A stretch of 64,000 bases of DNA from Bacillota bacterium (GCA_023421955.1 JAEZSE010000023.1:1-64000), one strand, 5' to 3'; shown: positions 14,733-23,538, numbered from the stretch's first letter. Numbers and translations are program-made. The notes: generated by a model not told the origin, from the letters alone.

Positions 14733-16811
14733 TTACAACGTCCAGCCGTTGTCCACCGGTAAAACCAGGGTCGCCTCAGTCTTTTCCCCCTGTGTGGTAT
14801 TCAATGTCAGGGAACCATGGTGATCTTTCACGATGCCGTAGCTGATGGAAAGGCCCAGCCCTGTGCCCATCTCCTTGGGTTTGGTGGAGAAAAACGGTTC
14901 AAAGATCTTCTCTTTCACATCGTCAGGAATGCCGGCGCCATGATCCTCCACGACGATTCGGAGCCAGCGCCTGCCGTCTGCCTCGAGCAGACGGCAATAA
15001 AGCTTCATCACCTTGTCTTTGTGATAACCCTGATAGCGTTCATTCAAGGCATCCCGTGCATTGGTCATCAGGTTCATCAGCACCTGCTGTATCTGCTGGC
15101 TACGGCATTTAATGTCCGGCAAGCCGTCCTCCAAGTCTATCATCAGCTCAATCTGATCTTTACGGATGATTGTTTTGATCAGCGATATTGTCTGGTTGAC
15201 GATGTCATAGATACTGGCATAACTGTGGGATTGCTTCTCGTGCCTTGAGAACTGCAGCAGGTTTTTTACAATTGCTGATACGCGTTTGGTCTCATGAATG
15301 ATCTCGCTGGCATACTCCACCTGTCTGGAGTCCGGATCCGATGAATTTAGAATCAGATCTGCATAATTCATGATGCCATTGATGGGATTGTTAATCTCAT
15401 GAGCCACCCCGCCGGCCAACACGCCGATTGCCTCCAGCTTTTGCTGCTGGCGCATCTGAGCTTCCATCTCTCGCCGGGCAGCTTCCACTTTTTTTCGCTC
15501 GCTGATGTCGCGAGCAAACACGATTGCACCGTCTTTGCCGTTATAGTGAATGGGTACTGCGGAAACTTCAACTTCCACATTGGTACCATCCATGCGAACG
15601 AAGAGCTCCTCATTGGGCTGTGCTCTCATTTTCCAGTAGTTAAGCTGGTAAATCCTGCGCTGGATTACAGAATGAGAATCGGGATGGAATCGCTCCATCA
15701 CTGGCATACCGATGAGTTGATCAGCGATATTCGCCCCGAAAAGTTCTACCGTTGCTTTGTTAACATAGGCGAACTTATAGTCAGTCTGGATAAAAATAGC
15801 ATCGGGTGCACCCTCCACCAGCAGGCGGAAGCGATTCTCACTGGCAGCCAGTGCTTTTTCAGAAGCTATGCGGCTGGAAACATCATGAATGATAGAATAA
15901 ATCAACTGCTTGCCTTCCAGCAAGATAAAACCGCTATATACTTCAACATCGACAACTACACCGTTTGCCTTGCGGTGCTGGAAAAGATAGTATTGCCTTC
16001 CTTCCTTATCAGCAGTTTTCATTTCCACCCAAGTATCTTCTTCCGGTGTAACATTGATTTGATTCACTGACATGCGTTTCAAGACATCCAAGGGGTATCC
16101 GTAGAAATCGCTCGCCGCTTGGTTGGCATCGAAGATCCTGTAACCGATTGGATCGAACAGCAGCATAATGGCATGGTTGTTTTCAAACAGGCTTTTGTAG
16201 CGTCCTTCCGCTTCGGCTATCCGTTTAAGCGATTCGCTTCTATCCTTCTGACTGTGCAGCAGCATGGCGAGCGCAACCGTCGCCACCGGGTAGATCATCA
16301 TTACAGGAAAAGCAATGCTCCGAAGAACATCGAGTGAATGAGGCCAGGGTAGCAGAAACGTGCAGGCAAGCATGATCAAATGAACAAGAATGCCAAGTAT
16401 ATAAAGATTTAGCAGTTTTATTCTGGAGCGGTGAATTGGCATTATCCAACGCCATAATAAACCGGTAACAGACGAAAAAAGGATCACAGACACGCCCATC
16501 ACAGCCCCGCTGCCACCAAGAAGGATTCGGTATATTGCCATCACAATTGCTGCAATTGCTACCGGAATCCCGCCAAAGATCAGGGCAGTAACAGCAAGCA
16601 GTATGGAACGGGTGTCAAATATCACCCCAGTTTCGAGCCGAAACGGGAAAGTCATAATGCACAAACCAACGGCCGCGATCAATATGCCGTTTATATAAGG
16701 TGCAATTTTCTTCCACTTCTCAGGAATGGAATAACCGACTTGATAAATAATGCTGAGCGAGAGCAGCAACGCGGCATTGTAGATGAGCCCCATGACGATG
16801 TTGTCTGTCAT
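14733..16811 (-). CDS. Membrane sensor histidine kinase with two PAS domains
   Basis: The 692-residue protein starts with five to six transmembrane helices (about residues 5-195) resembling the 5TM receptor of LytS-type kinases. PAS domains follow at about 215-330 and 340-455. The kinase core has the H-box GVAHEINNPINGIMNY near 480, an N-box (VLMNLMTNARDAL) and the ATP lid EDHGAGIPDD ... STKPKEMGTGLGLSI. It should phosphorylate the adjacent HD-GYP regulator. The signal is unknown. The ATG at 16811 has GGAGCG upstream. Confidence 0.92.
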   Translation of the reverse strand: MTDNIVMGLIYNAALLLSLSIIYQVGYSIPEKWKKIAPYINGILIAAVGLCIMTFPFRLETGVIFDTRSILLAVTALIFGGIPVAIAAIVMAIYRILLGGSGAVMGVSVILFSSVTGLLWRWIMPIHRSRIKLLNLYILGILVHLIMLACTFLLPWPHSLDVLRSIAFPVMMIYPVATVALAMLLHSQKDRSESLKRIAEAEGRYKSLFENNHAIMLLFDPIGYRIFDANQAASDFYGYPLDVLKRMSVNQINVTPEEDTWVEMKTADKEGRQYYLFQHRKANGVVVDVEVYSGFILLEGKQLIYSIIHDVSSRIASEKALAASENRFRLLVEGAPDAIFIQTDYKFAYVNKATVELFGANIADQLIGMPVMERFHPDSHSVIQRRIYQLNYWKMRAQPNEELFVRMDGTNVEVEVSAVPIHYNGKDGAIVFARDISERKKVEAARREMEAQMRQQQKLEAIGVLAGGVAHEINNPINGIMNYADLILNSSDPDSRQVEYASEIIHETKRVSAIVKNLLQFSRHEKQSHSYASIYDIVNQTISLIKTIIRKDQIELMIDLEDGLPDIKCRSQQIQQVLMNLMTNARDALNERYQGYHKDKVMKLYCRLLEADGRRWLRIVVEDHGAGIPDDVKEKIFEPFFSTKPKEMGTGLGLSISYGIVKDHHGSLTLNTTQGEKTEATLVLPVDNGWTL

Positions 16812-16945
16812 ATGCGCTCCTGTCCGGCCGTGCGGCCCGATGATCAATCAGCAAACAACGAGACGGAACGGTGATCGTTTAGAAGTTGTATTTATCATAC
16901 CCTAAAAAAAGACAATAATCAACACGAATATGCCCATATACAGCA

Positions 16946-16973
16946 ATAACCCAGGATATCACCCCCGGGTTAT
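16946..16973 (-). terminator. Hairpin downstream of the ECF operon
   Basis: ATAACCC pairs with GGGTTAT around a 14-base loop, 14 bases past the stop of the last small gene. There is no T-run, so termination is only likely. Confidence 0.4.
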
Positions 16974-16986
16974 CGTGTGAAACATG

Positions 16987-17253
16987 TTATGGTTGTTTTA
17001 CTGGATAACGGATGCCACTAAAGTCGCGCACACCAACCTTCAATCGGTCAGATAAACGGCGGGCAGCATCCTGCGGCACGCCTGCTGCCCGAAGCTCCGC
17101 CCGGAATTTGGCCCGAGTGACCGCTCCCCGGATCAGCCACACTGGCAGCAGAACCAGCATCACGAGCAGTACCCCGGTAGCCTTAATGAACCCAAGAACA
17201 GCATTGGGTCTGCGAGTTTTCGCCTTTTTCACAATGCCCAGGCCCTCAGCCAT
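16987..17253 (-). CDS. Small membrane protein of the ECF operon
   Basis: I do not recognise a family for this 88-residue protein. It has one hydrophobic helix (about residues 20-42, VLGFIKATGVLLVMLVLLPVW). A C-terminal segment, ELRAAGVPQDAARRLSDRLK, is followed by VGVRDFS. The same segment pattern closes the preceding gene's product, so the two share a module. The frame overlaps the upstream gene by 8 bases, implying coupled translation. Confidence 0.65.
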   Translation of the reverse strand: MAEGLGIVKKAKTRRPNAVLGFIKATGVLLVMLVLLPVWLIRGAVTRAKFRAELRAAGVPQDAARRLSDRLKVGVRDFSGIRYPVKQP

Positions 17254-17554
17254 CTTTGCGGGCGAGATCGGATAGATCTTTCACTGAGACCATAAAGCGT
17301 TCGGTCAGCCGCAGCACCACATCCTGCGGCATACCCGCTTCAATGAGCTCCTTGTAAAACGCGCCGATCGAGCGGCCGGCGTTCACGCCGTTCTCCACCG
17401 AGTAATAGCTCTTCTGGATGCCTTCCAGCAGCTTGGGGAGCTTGGTGGATACCTCATCAAGTAACTCACCGATTTCCTTAACGGGGATGTCGTTGTGCTT
17501 TTTCTCCTTGTTCTCGTCCATTATGTTTCCCTCCGATTCGAATTCGATTTTCAT
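17246..17554 (-). CDS. Small soluble protein of the ECF operon
   Basis: This protein of about 102 residues is rich in charged residues and has no transmembrane helix. The middle is probably helical (IGELLDEVSTKLPKLLEGIQ). The C-terminal module ELIEAGMPQDVVLRLTERFM, then VSVKDLS, matches the next gene's module. Two starts are possible, each with its own ribosome site: ATG 17554 after GGAG, and ATG 17521 after GGAGGG, giving 102 or 91 residues. Function unknown. Confidence 0.65.
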   Translation of the reverse strand: MKIEFESEGNIMDENKEKKHNDIPVKEIGELLDEVSTKLPKLLEGIQKSYYSVENGVNAGRSIGAFYKELIEAGMPQDVVLRLTERFMVSVKDLSDLARKDG

Positions 17555-17570
17555 GATCAATTCTCCTTTT

Positions 17571-17888
17571 CTAGTGAACACCAATTGTGGCAAGCGCCAA
17601 CCGGCAGGCTGACCCCGCCAAACCAAGCGCCCGGCCCGTGATCCGGAAGCCATCAAGCATCGACGCCACCCCCGGCCCGAACAGGTTTACTCGGACTTCC
17701 CGAATGACGGCATTTGGTGCGTCCTCCGCACCCTGTGTTGTGGCTTGCTGCACCTGCGCCCAAAAAGCAAGCTCCAGGCGGCAGGCTTCACACCCAGCCA
17801 AGTGCGCGAGCACCTGAAGCTCCGTTTGCCTGTCCAGCACACCTGCCAGCAACTCCGGCAGCTTCTCTTGCACCATGTCGCAATTCAT
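17571..17888 (-). CDS. Zinc-finger anti-sigma factor
   Basis: This 105-residue protein has the N-terminal zinc-binding anti-sigma signature: Cys3 and HLAGCEACRLEL (H-x3-C-x2-C, residues about 29-36). It lies directly after, and overlaps by 4 bases, the ECF sigma factor gene, the standard arrangement for a cognate pair. No clear transmembrane helix is present, so it is probably a soluble, perhaps redox-sensitive, ZAS-type factor. It should bind and silence the sigma factor. Confidence 0.8.
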   Translation of the reverse strand: MNCDMVQEKLPELLAGVLDRQTELQVLAHLAGCEACRLELAFWAQVQQATTQGAEDAPNAVIREVRVNLFGPGVASMLDGFRITGRALGLAGSACRLALATIGVH

Positions 17889-18412
17889 GCCCCCACCTCC
17901 GCCGCCAGCCTTCCGACCAGTTGTTTTTTTAGCGTAAACATCCTTGATTTCACCGTGCCCTCCGGCACTTCAAGCACTTCAGCTGCCTCAGCGTAGCTCA
18001 TTCCCAGCACGAACACCAGATGCAGCAGCTCCTTTTGCTCCTCGGCCAAAGAAGCCACGGCTTGCCGGATACTGAGCCTGTCGTCCGTCTGCCCGGTGGG
18101 GTCATGGCCGCCGGCAACCGATTCCAGCGGTGCAGCCCGGTTTCGATCCCGCACCCTGAGTTCGTCAGCCAGCTTGTGGCGGGCAATGGCGATCAGCCAA
18201 GTGAGCGGCTTTGCCCCGCCCGCGAAGCGCCCGGCGCTGCGCCAGGCGGCAAGGAATGTGTTTTGCAGCACGTCGGCCGCCGTCTGCTCGTCGATGTTTC
18301 TGGACCGGAGGTAGGCATAAACCTTGCGGGATGTGGCGTTGTACAACTCTTCGAAGGCCTTCTCGTCGCCGCCAGCCATGCGGCTGATCCATTGCACTTC
18401 CCGCTCCGCCAT
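17885..18412 (-). CDS. ECF-family RNA polymerase sigma factor
   Basis: The protein has 175 residues with region 2 (AFEELYNATSRKVYAYLRSR ... AADVLQNTFLAAW, residues about 20-75) and region 4 (LAEEQKELLHLVFVLGMSYAEAAEVLEVPEGTVKSRM, about 120-160). It recruits RNA polymerase to a small regulon. The ATG at 18412 is preceded by GGAGG. A longer frame (18466) would begin inside the predicted ECF-type promoter. It heads a four-gene operon with its anti-sigma factor. Confidence 0.92.
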   Translation of the reverse strand: MAEREVQWISRMAGGDEKAFEELYNATSRKVYAYLRSRNIDEQTAADVLQNTFLAAWRSAGRFAGGAKPLTWLIAIARHKLADELRVRDRNRAAPLESVAGGHDPTGQTDDRLSIRQAVASLAEEQKELLHLVFVLGMSYAEAAEVLEVPEGTVKSRMFTLKKQLVGRLAAEVGA

Positions 18413-18438
18413 CGCCTTGCCTCCTTCCTTCGATAATT

Positions 18439-18465
18439 GGTCGGTTGGAATATAGTTCTGGTTCA
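18439..18465 (-). promoter_or_regulatory. ECF-type promoter, probably autoregulatory
   Basis: On the minus strand TGAACC, a 16-base spacer and CGACC fit the common ECF form (GAAC near -35, CGTC-like near -10). Transcription would begin about 20 bases before the sigma gene. Confidence 0.55.
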
Positions 18466-18520
18466 CTAAAAACTAAAAATTGTTGGAATCTACAAAATAG
18501 AAAACAGAGTCCTTATAGAC

Positions 18521-18694
18521 GGACCGGGACGGAGCCCAGCCCCTACTGGCAAGTGTGAGAGGACGAACTCCATACCCTCCCTTATGAAGGGGGGATGGCA
18601 TCCGCAGATGCCAGGGGGGATTAGTCGCGGGCCGGGACAGAGCCTGTCCCCTGCTGGCAATTGTGCGGGCGCGTACAGAGACGCGCCCCTACAC
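18521..18694. repeat. Cluster of family-B and family-A palindromic elements
   Basis: Three family-B hairpins (18521-18550, 18627-18660, 18665-18694) flank one family-A copy (18571-18622). The apical stem of the A copy, GGCATC / GATGCC, sits around a CGCA loop. The third B copy has the stem GGGCGCGT / ACGCGCCC. These fill the space between the ECF promoter and the grpB-like gene. Confidence 0.8.
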
Positions 18695-19219
18695 TTATTG
18701 TTTTTTAAGTGCCTTAACCAGAATATCTCGAATAAACGGCCCTTTCGCCTCGATATACCCGTCAATGTCATACCGGAACTTCTCGGCATTGGCCATCTTC
18801 AGTGCCCCATAAGCGTCTCGGGCATCAGGGTGGGTGCGCAGATAATCACGCAACGCCAGGTGGCGGCGTAGCTCTTCCCCATCCTTTGGGCAGACATAGA
18901 GGTGATAACTCATAAACCCATCCTCAAAGGTACGCTTGAACGCCTCACGACCGGCGATGCCCAGATCACCCCGGTGCTCATAACCAGCGGCAGCCAGCCG
19001 CTCCACGATGGCTGAAAATGCCTCGTAGCTTTCCATTACAACATCGATGTCAATGATGGGCTTGGCGGCCAGGCCCTCCACTGAGGTGGAGCCGACATGC
19101 TCGATGGACAAGGCAAGGTCGCCAAGGATGCCTTGAAGCATGGCTTGGAGCTCAAGAAAGACTGTTTTCCAGGCGGGGTCATAGGGGTGGACTTCAATGC
19201 GGCGGGTTGGGTTATTCAT
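18695..19219 (-). CDS. GrpB-family (UPF0157) nucleotidyltransferase-like protein
   Basis: This 174-residue member of the GrpB family begins with RIEVHPYDPAWKTVFLEL. The nucleotidyltransferase-like signature IEHVGSTSVEGLAAKPIIDIDV follows at about residues 38-60. The family is annotated as an uncharacterised or kinase-fused nucleotidyltransferase fold; its substrate is unknown. ATG 19219 follows GAGGT. A broken second copy of the N-terminus lies at 19814-19912. Confidence 0.85.
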   Translation of the reverse strand: MNNPTRRIEVHPYDPAWKTVFLELQAMLQGILGDLALSIEHVGSTSVEGLAAKPIIDIDVVMESYEAFSAIVERLAAAGYEHRGDLGIAGREAFKRTFEDGFMSYHLYVCPKDGEELRRHLALRDYLRTHPDARDAYGALKMANAEKFRYDIDGYIEAKGPFIRDILVKALKKQ

Positions 19220-19399
19220 GTTGATTACCTCAAACAAGATAATACATTATGAACGTATCCTCATCAATGGAGTCAATGGCATGAGTATGCCCATATCCTC
19301 CATGCACCGCTGACACTCAATCTGTTTTTGGAACAAAACGAACTGAATACATTTAGTTGTGGTAATATAATGGTAAATACTTTTTGGGAGGGCTTCATC

Positions 19400-19813
19400 A
19401 TGTCCATGATAGTTGAAGAACGGACAATCTGGGCACCTCTGGAGAAAGTGTGGGCAATCGCAGGGGATTTTACAAGATGCCCGGTTCCGGCCTGGCCGCT
19501 AGAAGTGATCAATCAGGGCGATGCGTCAAATCACCGAATCGGATGCGAACGATTGGTCAAGGATGGCAAGAGCACTTATCATGAACGCCTGGAAGCAATC
19601 ATCCCACCTCATTCACTAAGCTATATCATGCTGTCAGGCGCACCGGTGAAACGCTACATCGGCAAAGTGGAGCTATCCCCTGCCGGGGAATATACGCATG
19701 TACGATGGTCGCTTGACATCGCGCCAAAGATTCCGTGCACAGGTTGGCTCGTTAACATTGTGGCAAGGAAAAACTTGATTCGTTTTTTGGACGAGCTGGA
19801 AAAGGTGCAGTAA
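19400..19813 (+). CDS. SRPBCC / polyketide-cyclase-like domain protein
   Basis: This single-domain protein of 137 residues has the SRPBCC pattern: the opening strand SMIVEERTIWAPLEKVWAI, then GCERLVKDGKSTYHERLEAI, and the long C-terminal helix GWLVNIVARKNLIRFLDELEK. The fold makes a hydrophobic cavity for lipids or small aromatic ligands. No ligand can be named. GGGAGG precedes the ATG at 19400, and a TATAAT lies 29 bases before it. Confidence 0.75.
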   Translation: MSMIVEERTIWAPLEKVWAIAGDFTRCPVPAWPLEVINQGDASNHRIGCERLVKDGKSTYHERLEAIIPPHSLSYIMLSGAPVKRYIGKVELSPAGEYTHVRWSLDIAPKIPCTGWLVNIVARKNLIRFLDELEKVQ

Positions 19814-19912
19814 TTACTGGCCGATCCATAGGTCGCCCATAATGCCTTGAAGCACAGCTTTCCAGGCAGTATCGTAGTGGTGGACCTCCACACTATTTCT
19901 GCCATCTACCAT
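19814..19912 (-). pseudogene. Truncated grpB-like gene remnant
   Basis: A 32-codon frame reads VEVHHYDTAWKAVLQGIMGDL. It is closely similar to the N-terminus of the intact GrpB protein (IEVHPYDPAWK ... MLQGILGDL) encoded at 18695-19219. Relative to that copy it lacks about 8 internal residues and stops right after GDL. It begins 11 bases after the P-loop gene stop with GGGAG upstream, so it may be transcribed, but it cannot form the domain. Confidence 0.7.
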
Positions 19913-19921
19913 AACGCTCCC

Positions 19922-20500
19922 TCATGCGTGGATGATCTGATGAAACAAATCATCCAGAACTCCCGTTCGCTGGCTGCCAGCACAGGTGTTGATGAGCCGG
20001 TAGCCATATTGCCCGCACTGCCGCACCAACTTATCATTAACCATACTGCACCGCTTGGCCACGACATCCAGATAGTCCTCTTCCACCTGTGCGAACCAAT
20101 CGGTGGGGGCGGCATAGAACCTGATGTTGTGCCGGATCTCCGGAACCGTGAAATCCGGATACGCCAGAAAATACACCTCGATAGCATCCTGGAACGGCAG
20201 CTTGCTGACATACTCCGGGGTGTAGTCATACATATCTATCACAGTGTTTACCCCATAAAGCTGTGTATCCTTGACCGCGCATTTCACCATCGCTTCAAAA
20301 AAGGGAAAAAGACGCTTTGCGCAGACTTCCTGATCGGTCCAGTCTTCCACTTTGATCTCAGGAAACCCCTGTTGCAATGCTTCCGATATATGGTCAAACG
20401 ACAGCATGCTAAATCCGTGATGGGCCAACCGAACCGCCAGGGCTGTCTTTCCAGCGCGGGGGGTCCCTCCGAGAATGACCACTCGTCCTTGTTTCATCAT
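19922..20500 (-). CDS. P-loop nucleotide kinase-like protein
   Basis: This 192-residue ATP/GTP-binding protein has the Walker A motif GGTPRAGKT at residues 11-19 and the strand NTVIDMYDY near 87, which could be a Walker B. Its size and layout fit small adenylate-kinase-like or zeta-toxin-like kinases. The substrate is unknown. There is no signal peptide. It lies downstream of asd but is separated from it by a terminator, so it probably has its own promoter. Confidence 0.65.
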   Translation of the reverse strand: MMKQGRVVILGGTPRAGKTALAVRLAHHGFSMLSFDHISEALQQGFPEIKVEDWTDQEVCAKRLFPFFEAMVKCAVKDTQLYGVNTVIDMYDYTPEYVSKLPFQDAIEVYFLAYPDFTVPEIRHNIRFYAAPTDWFAQVEEDYLDVVAKRCSMVNDKLVRQCGQYGYRLINTCAGSQRTGVLDDLFHQIIHA

Positions 20501-20561
20501 AGCTCCCTATAGCACAGTGCTTCCAACATTGGCAGACAGCAAAATTATACCTGACCGCATA

Positions 20562-20589
20562 TAAAAGAAAAGCCCCGCATCGCGAGGCT
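20562..20589 (-). terminator. Terminator of asd
   Basis: On the minus strand an 8-bp stem, AGCCTCGC / GCGGGGCT (one G-U pair), is followed by TTTTCTTTT. Confidence 0.85.
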
Positions 20590-20607
20590 CTCGTTTCTGA
20601 CTATTGT

Positions 20608-21696
20608 TTACTTCTTGGTAATATACCCCTGCTTCACCAGCATCTCCGCGGCCAGCACACCGCCGCCGGCTGCACCGCGCAGCGTATTGTGCGACAGGCA
20701 GATGAACTTCCAGTCATACTGCGTGTCGGGCCTGAGGCGACCCATGCTCACAGCCATGCCGTTGCCGAGGTTGCGGTCCAGTTTGGTCTGGGGCCGGTTG
20801 TCTTCCTCAAAGTAGTGGAGGAACGGGTCAGGCGCGCTGGGCAAGCCAAGCTTGGCGGGCACACTTTCATAATTGCGCCAACGGGCGATGATCTCGTCTT
20901 TGCTCACCTTTTTTTCAAGGCTCATGAAGACCGCCGCAAGGTGGCCGTCGGTCACCGGCACGCGCAGGCACTGGGCGGTGATGTCCGGGCCGGTTGCATT
21001 GACGATCTGGCCGTTTTCGATATGGCCCCAAATCTTGAGGGGCTCCCGCTCGCTCTTTTCCTCTTCGCCGCCGATGTAGGGGATTACGTTGTCCACGATC
21101 TCCGGCATCGTCTCAAAGGTCTTGCCGGCGCCGGAAATGGCCTGATAGGTGCAAGCCAGCACTTTTGTGAGGCCAAGGTCTTTGAGCGGCTCCAGTGCCG
21201 GCACATAGCTCTGGATGGAGCAATTGGGCTTGACAGTGATGAAACCCCGTTGGGTGCCAAGACGCTTGCGTTGATACTCGATGACTGCGGCGTGGCCATG
21301 GTTGATCTCAGTGATCATCATCGGCACATCGGGCACCATGCGGTTGGCAGAATTGTTGGAAACCACCGGCGTCTCAGCGCGGGCATAGGCCTCTTCCAGC
21401 GCCTTGGTGGCAGCCTTGTCCATATCAACGGCACAGAACAGAAAGTCCACATCGCCGGTCACCGCAGCCACGTCGGAGGCGTCGCGCACAACAATGGACT
21501 TGAGGTTCTCAGGCAGAGCCTCGGGCATATTCCAGCGGCCCTTCACAGCCTCTGCATAAGTCAGGCCCGCCGAACGGGGGCTTGCAGCAATGGTTGTTAC
21601 CTCAAACCAAGGATGGTTTGCCAGTAGTAATGCGAATCGTTGACCCACCATGCCGGTGCCGCCGGCGATGCCAACACGAAATTTGCGATCCATCAT
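20608..21696 (-). CDS. asd: Aspartate-semialdehyde dehydrogenase
   Basis: It reduces aspartyl phosphate to aspartate semialdehyde with NADPH, feeding lysine, methionine and threonine synthesis. The 362 residues start with the Rossmann motif VGIAGGTGMVGQRF. The active-site Cys is in VKPNCSIQSYVPAL near residue 157, and a second motif, VPVTDGHLAAVFM, is near 246. This Cys context and length belong to the archaeal/fungal-type branch rather than the usual bacterial one. Two adjacent ATGs follow AAAGGA. A clear terminator lies just downstream. Confidence 0.95.
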   Translation of the reverse strand: MMDRKFRVGIAGGTGMVGQRFALLLANHPWFEVTTIAASPRSAGLTYAEAVKGRWNMPEALPENLKSIVVRDASDVAAVTGDVDFLFCAVDMDKAATKALEEAYARAETPVVSNNSANRMVPDVPMMITEINHGHAAVIEYQRKRLGTQRGFITVKPNCSIQSYVPALEPLKDLGLTKVLACTYQAISGAGKTFETMPEIVDNVIPYIGGEEEKSEREPLKIWGHIENGQIVNATGPDITAQCLRVPVTDGHLAAVFMSLEKKVSKDEIIARWRNYESVPAKLGLPSAPDPFLHYFEEDNRPQTKLDRNLGNGMAVSMGRLRPDTQYDWKFICLSHNTLRGAAGGGVLAAEMLVKQGYITKK

Positions 21697-21753
21697 ATCA
21701 GTCCTTTGATGTTTATTCTATAGCTTATGTAGAATAGAAGATTGTGAGCAGCC

Positions 21754-22821
21754 TCACACCTCCACCATCCATCCGTGCGTATCGGCTACCCTGCCATATT
21801 GGATACCCGTGAGCTTGTCATACATGTCGAGCGCCAGCTTGCCGGGTTTGCCGTCATTGATTGTGATGATGCGGCCGTCCCAGTTCAGCTCGCCCACCGG
21901 CGATACTACGGCTGCGGTGCCGGTGCCAAACACGTCGTTCAAAATACCCTTGTCATGGGCGTCAAAGATCTCCTCAATTGTGATGGGCCGCTCGGAGACC
22001 TTGAGGCCGGCATCACGGGCCAATGTGAGGATGGAGTCACGGGTGATGCCGGGCAGGATCGTGCCGCCCAGCGCCGGCGTGACCAGCTCATCGCCGATCT
22101 GGAAGCAGATGTTCATTGAGCCCACCTCTTCCACATACTTGCGGTGCACACCATCCAGCCAGAGCACCTGGGAGTAGCCGTGCTTCTTGGCTTCCTCGCC
22201 GGCCAGGATGCTGGCGGCATAATTGGCAGCGGCCTTGGTGTAGCCCATGCCGCCCTTCACGGCGCGCACATACTCATTTTCAACAAAGATCTTGATCGGG
22301 TTGAAGCCCTCGGCATAATAGGGACCCACGGGGCTCAGGATGATGAAGAAACGGTAGTTGTCCGACGCCTTCACGCCAAGATAGGGGTCGGTGGCGATCA
22401 TCGTGGGGCGAATGTAGAGAGAAGTACCCGGAGCGGCGGGGATCCACGCTTCCTCCACACGCAGCAGCTCCAGCAGGCCTTCAAATGCGGTGTCCACATC
22501 AATCTCGGGCATACAGAGGCGGCGGGCAGAGCTGTTCATACGCTTGAAATTGTCTTTGGGGCGGAAGAGCAGCGTCTTTCCTTCCGGCGACTTATACGCC
22601 TTCAAGCCCTCAAACATCGCCTGGCCGTAATGCAACACCATGGCGGCCGGGTCCAACCTGAAATCGGCATAAGGTTGAATCTGTTTGTCATGCCAGCCGG
22701 CAGCCGGTGTATAGTCCATCGTAAGCATGTAATCGGTGAAGAGCTTGCCGAATTTCAGCTTTCCGGCATCCTCATACTTTGGCTTCAGCGTTTCGGTTTT
22801 GATAAACTCAAACGTGCCCAT
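21754..22821 (-). CDS. ilvE: Branched-chain amino acid aminotransferase
   Basis: This PLP enzyme transfers the amino group between leucine, isoleucine or valine and 2-oxoglutarate. The 355 residues belong to fold type IV. Key segments are HYGQAMFEGLKAY near 65, the RPKDNFKRMNSSARRL stretch near 87, the PLP lysine in GMGYTKAAANYAAS near 200 and the phosphate-binding region FGTGTAAVVSPVG near 313. ATG 22821 follows GGAAGGGG. The gene lies 57 bases upstream of asd on the same strand, and the two may be co-transcribed. Confidence 0.95.
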   Translation of the reverse strand: MGTFEFIKTETLKPKYEDAGKLKFGKLFTDYMLTMDYTPAAGWHDKQIQPYADFRLDPAAMVLHYGQAMFEGLKAYKSPEGKTLLFRPKDNFKRMNSSARRLCMPEIDVDTAFEGLLELLRVEEAWIPAAPGTSLYIRPTMIATDPYLGVKASDNYRFFIILSPVGPYYAEGFNPIKIFVENEYVRAVKGGMGYTKAAANYAASILAGEEAKKHGYSQVLWLDGVHRKYVEEVGSMNICFQIGDELVTPALGGTILPGITRDSILTLARDAGLKVSERPITIEEIFDAHDKGILNDVFGTGTAAVVSPVGELNWDGRIITINDGKPGKLALDMYDKLTGIQYGRVADTHGWMVEV

Positions 22822-22980
22822 AATCATTCCCCTTCCTTGGTCTTCTCACTTTTCTGTAAATTATCTTTTTTTATCATATAATCCCTTGGCCGTCAACCGG
22901 GTTATGGCAATATTGTTCTGCATTTTTGCCGATAGCAGTCATCGAACAAAATGAATTTATCGTTTTTCAATAAATTTTTA

Positions 22981-23009
22981 TTGATCCTTGATTCGCGATA
23001 TGGTATGAT
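22981..23009 (+). promoter_or_regulatory. Promoter for the DUF2975 cassette
   Basis: TTGATC, a 17-base spacer and TATGAT are followed by GGAGGT and the ATG at 23029. It diverges from ilvE. Confidence 0.6.
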
Positions 23010-23028
23010 TCCGGGCGGAGGTGTTCGC

Positions 23029-23529
23029 ATGAAAGGTTCGGCCACCAGGTTTCTATCAGCTTTATTGTTTGGCGTGATCGTGTGCATTCTGGCAGCAGAC
23101 GTCATCTTGCTGGCGGTTTCACCGCTATGGGTCCACGAGATGTATAAAAACGGGGGGCTCTGGTTGAATACAGGCGTGATCGGCGCAATAGCATTGCCCG
23201 CCCCGTTCAACTCAGAGTCTTTCATGCTGGTGTTTGTGATAATGAGCGGGTTTGCGCTTGGCGCCTTGCTGTTGCAAAACGCCCGATTGCTGGCCAACGT
23301 CCGCAAGGGCAATCCCTTCTGCGTGCAAAACGCCAAAGCTCTAAAAATGTGCGCATGGTTCTCACTTGCACAGATGGCGCTCTTCACCGCAAAGCTGATT
23401 GAAAGACCCACTGTGCTCACCTTTGGGTGCGGATTGATCTTTCTGCTGGCATGCTTGCTGTATTTCGTACTGGCCGACCTCTTCCACAGCGCCGCTCTGC
23501 TGCGGGAAGACAACGACCTGACAATATGA
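23029..23529 (+). CDS. DUF2975 integral membrane protein
   Basis: This 166-residue protein has four predicted transmembrane helices (about residues 8-32, 60-82, 105-125, 135-155). It matches the layout of DUF2975 proteins, including the ARLLANVRKGNPFCVQNAKAL segment between helices 2 and 3. These proteins are regularly followed by a small Cro-type regulator, as here. Function is unknown; a membrane sensor or immunity-like role is often guessed. ATG 23029 has GGAGGT before it. Confidence 0.8.
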   Translation: MKGSATRFLSALLFGVIVCILAADVILLAVSPLWVHEMYKNGGLWLNTGVIGAIALPAPFNSESFMLVFVIMSGFALGALLLQNARLLANVRKGNPFCVQNAKALKMCAWFSLAQMALFTAKLIERPTVLTFGCGLIFLLACLLYFVLADLFHSAALLREDNDLTI

Positions 23530-23538
23530 GGTGCCGCA

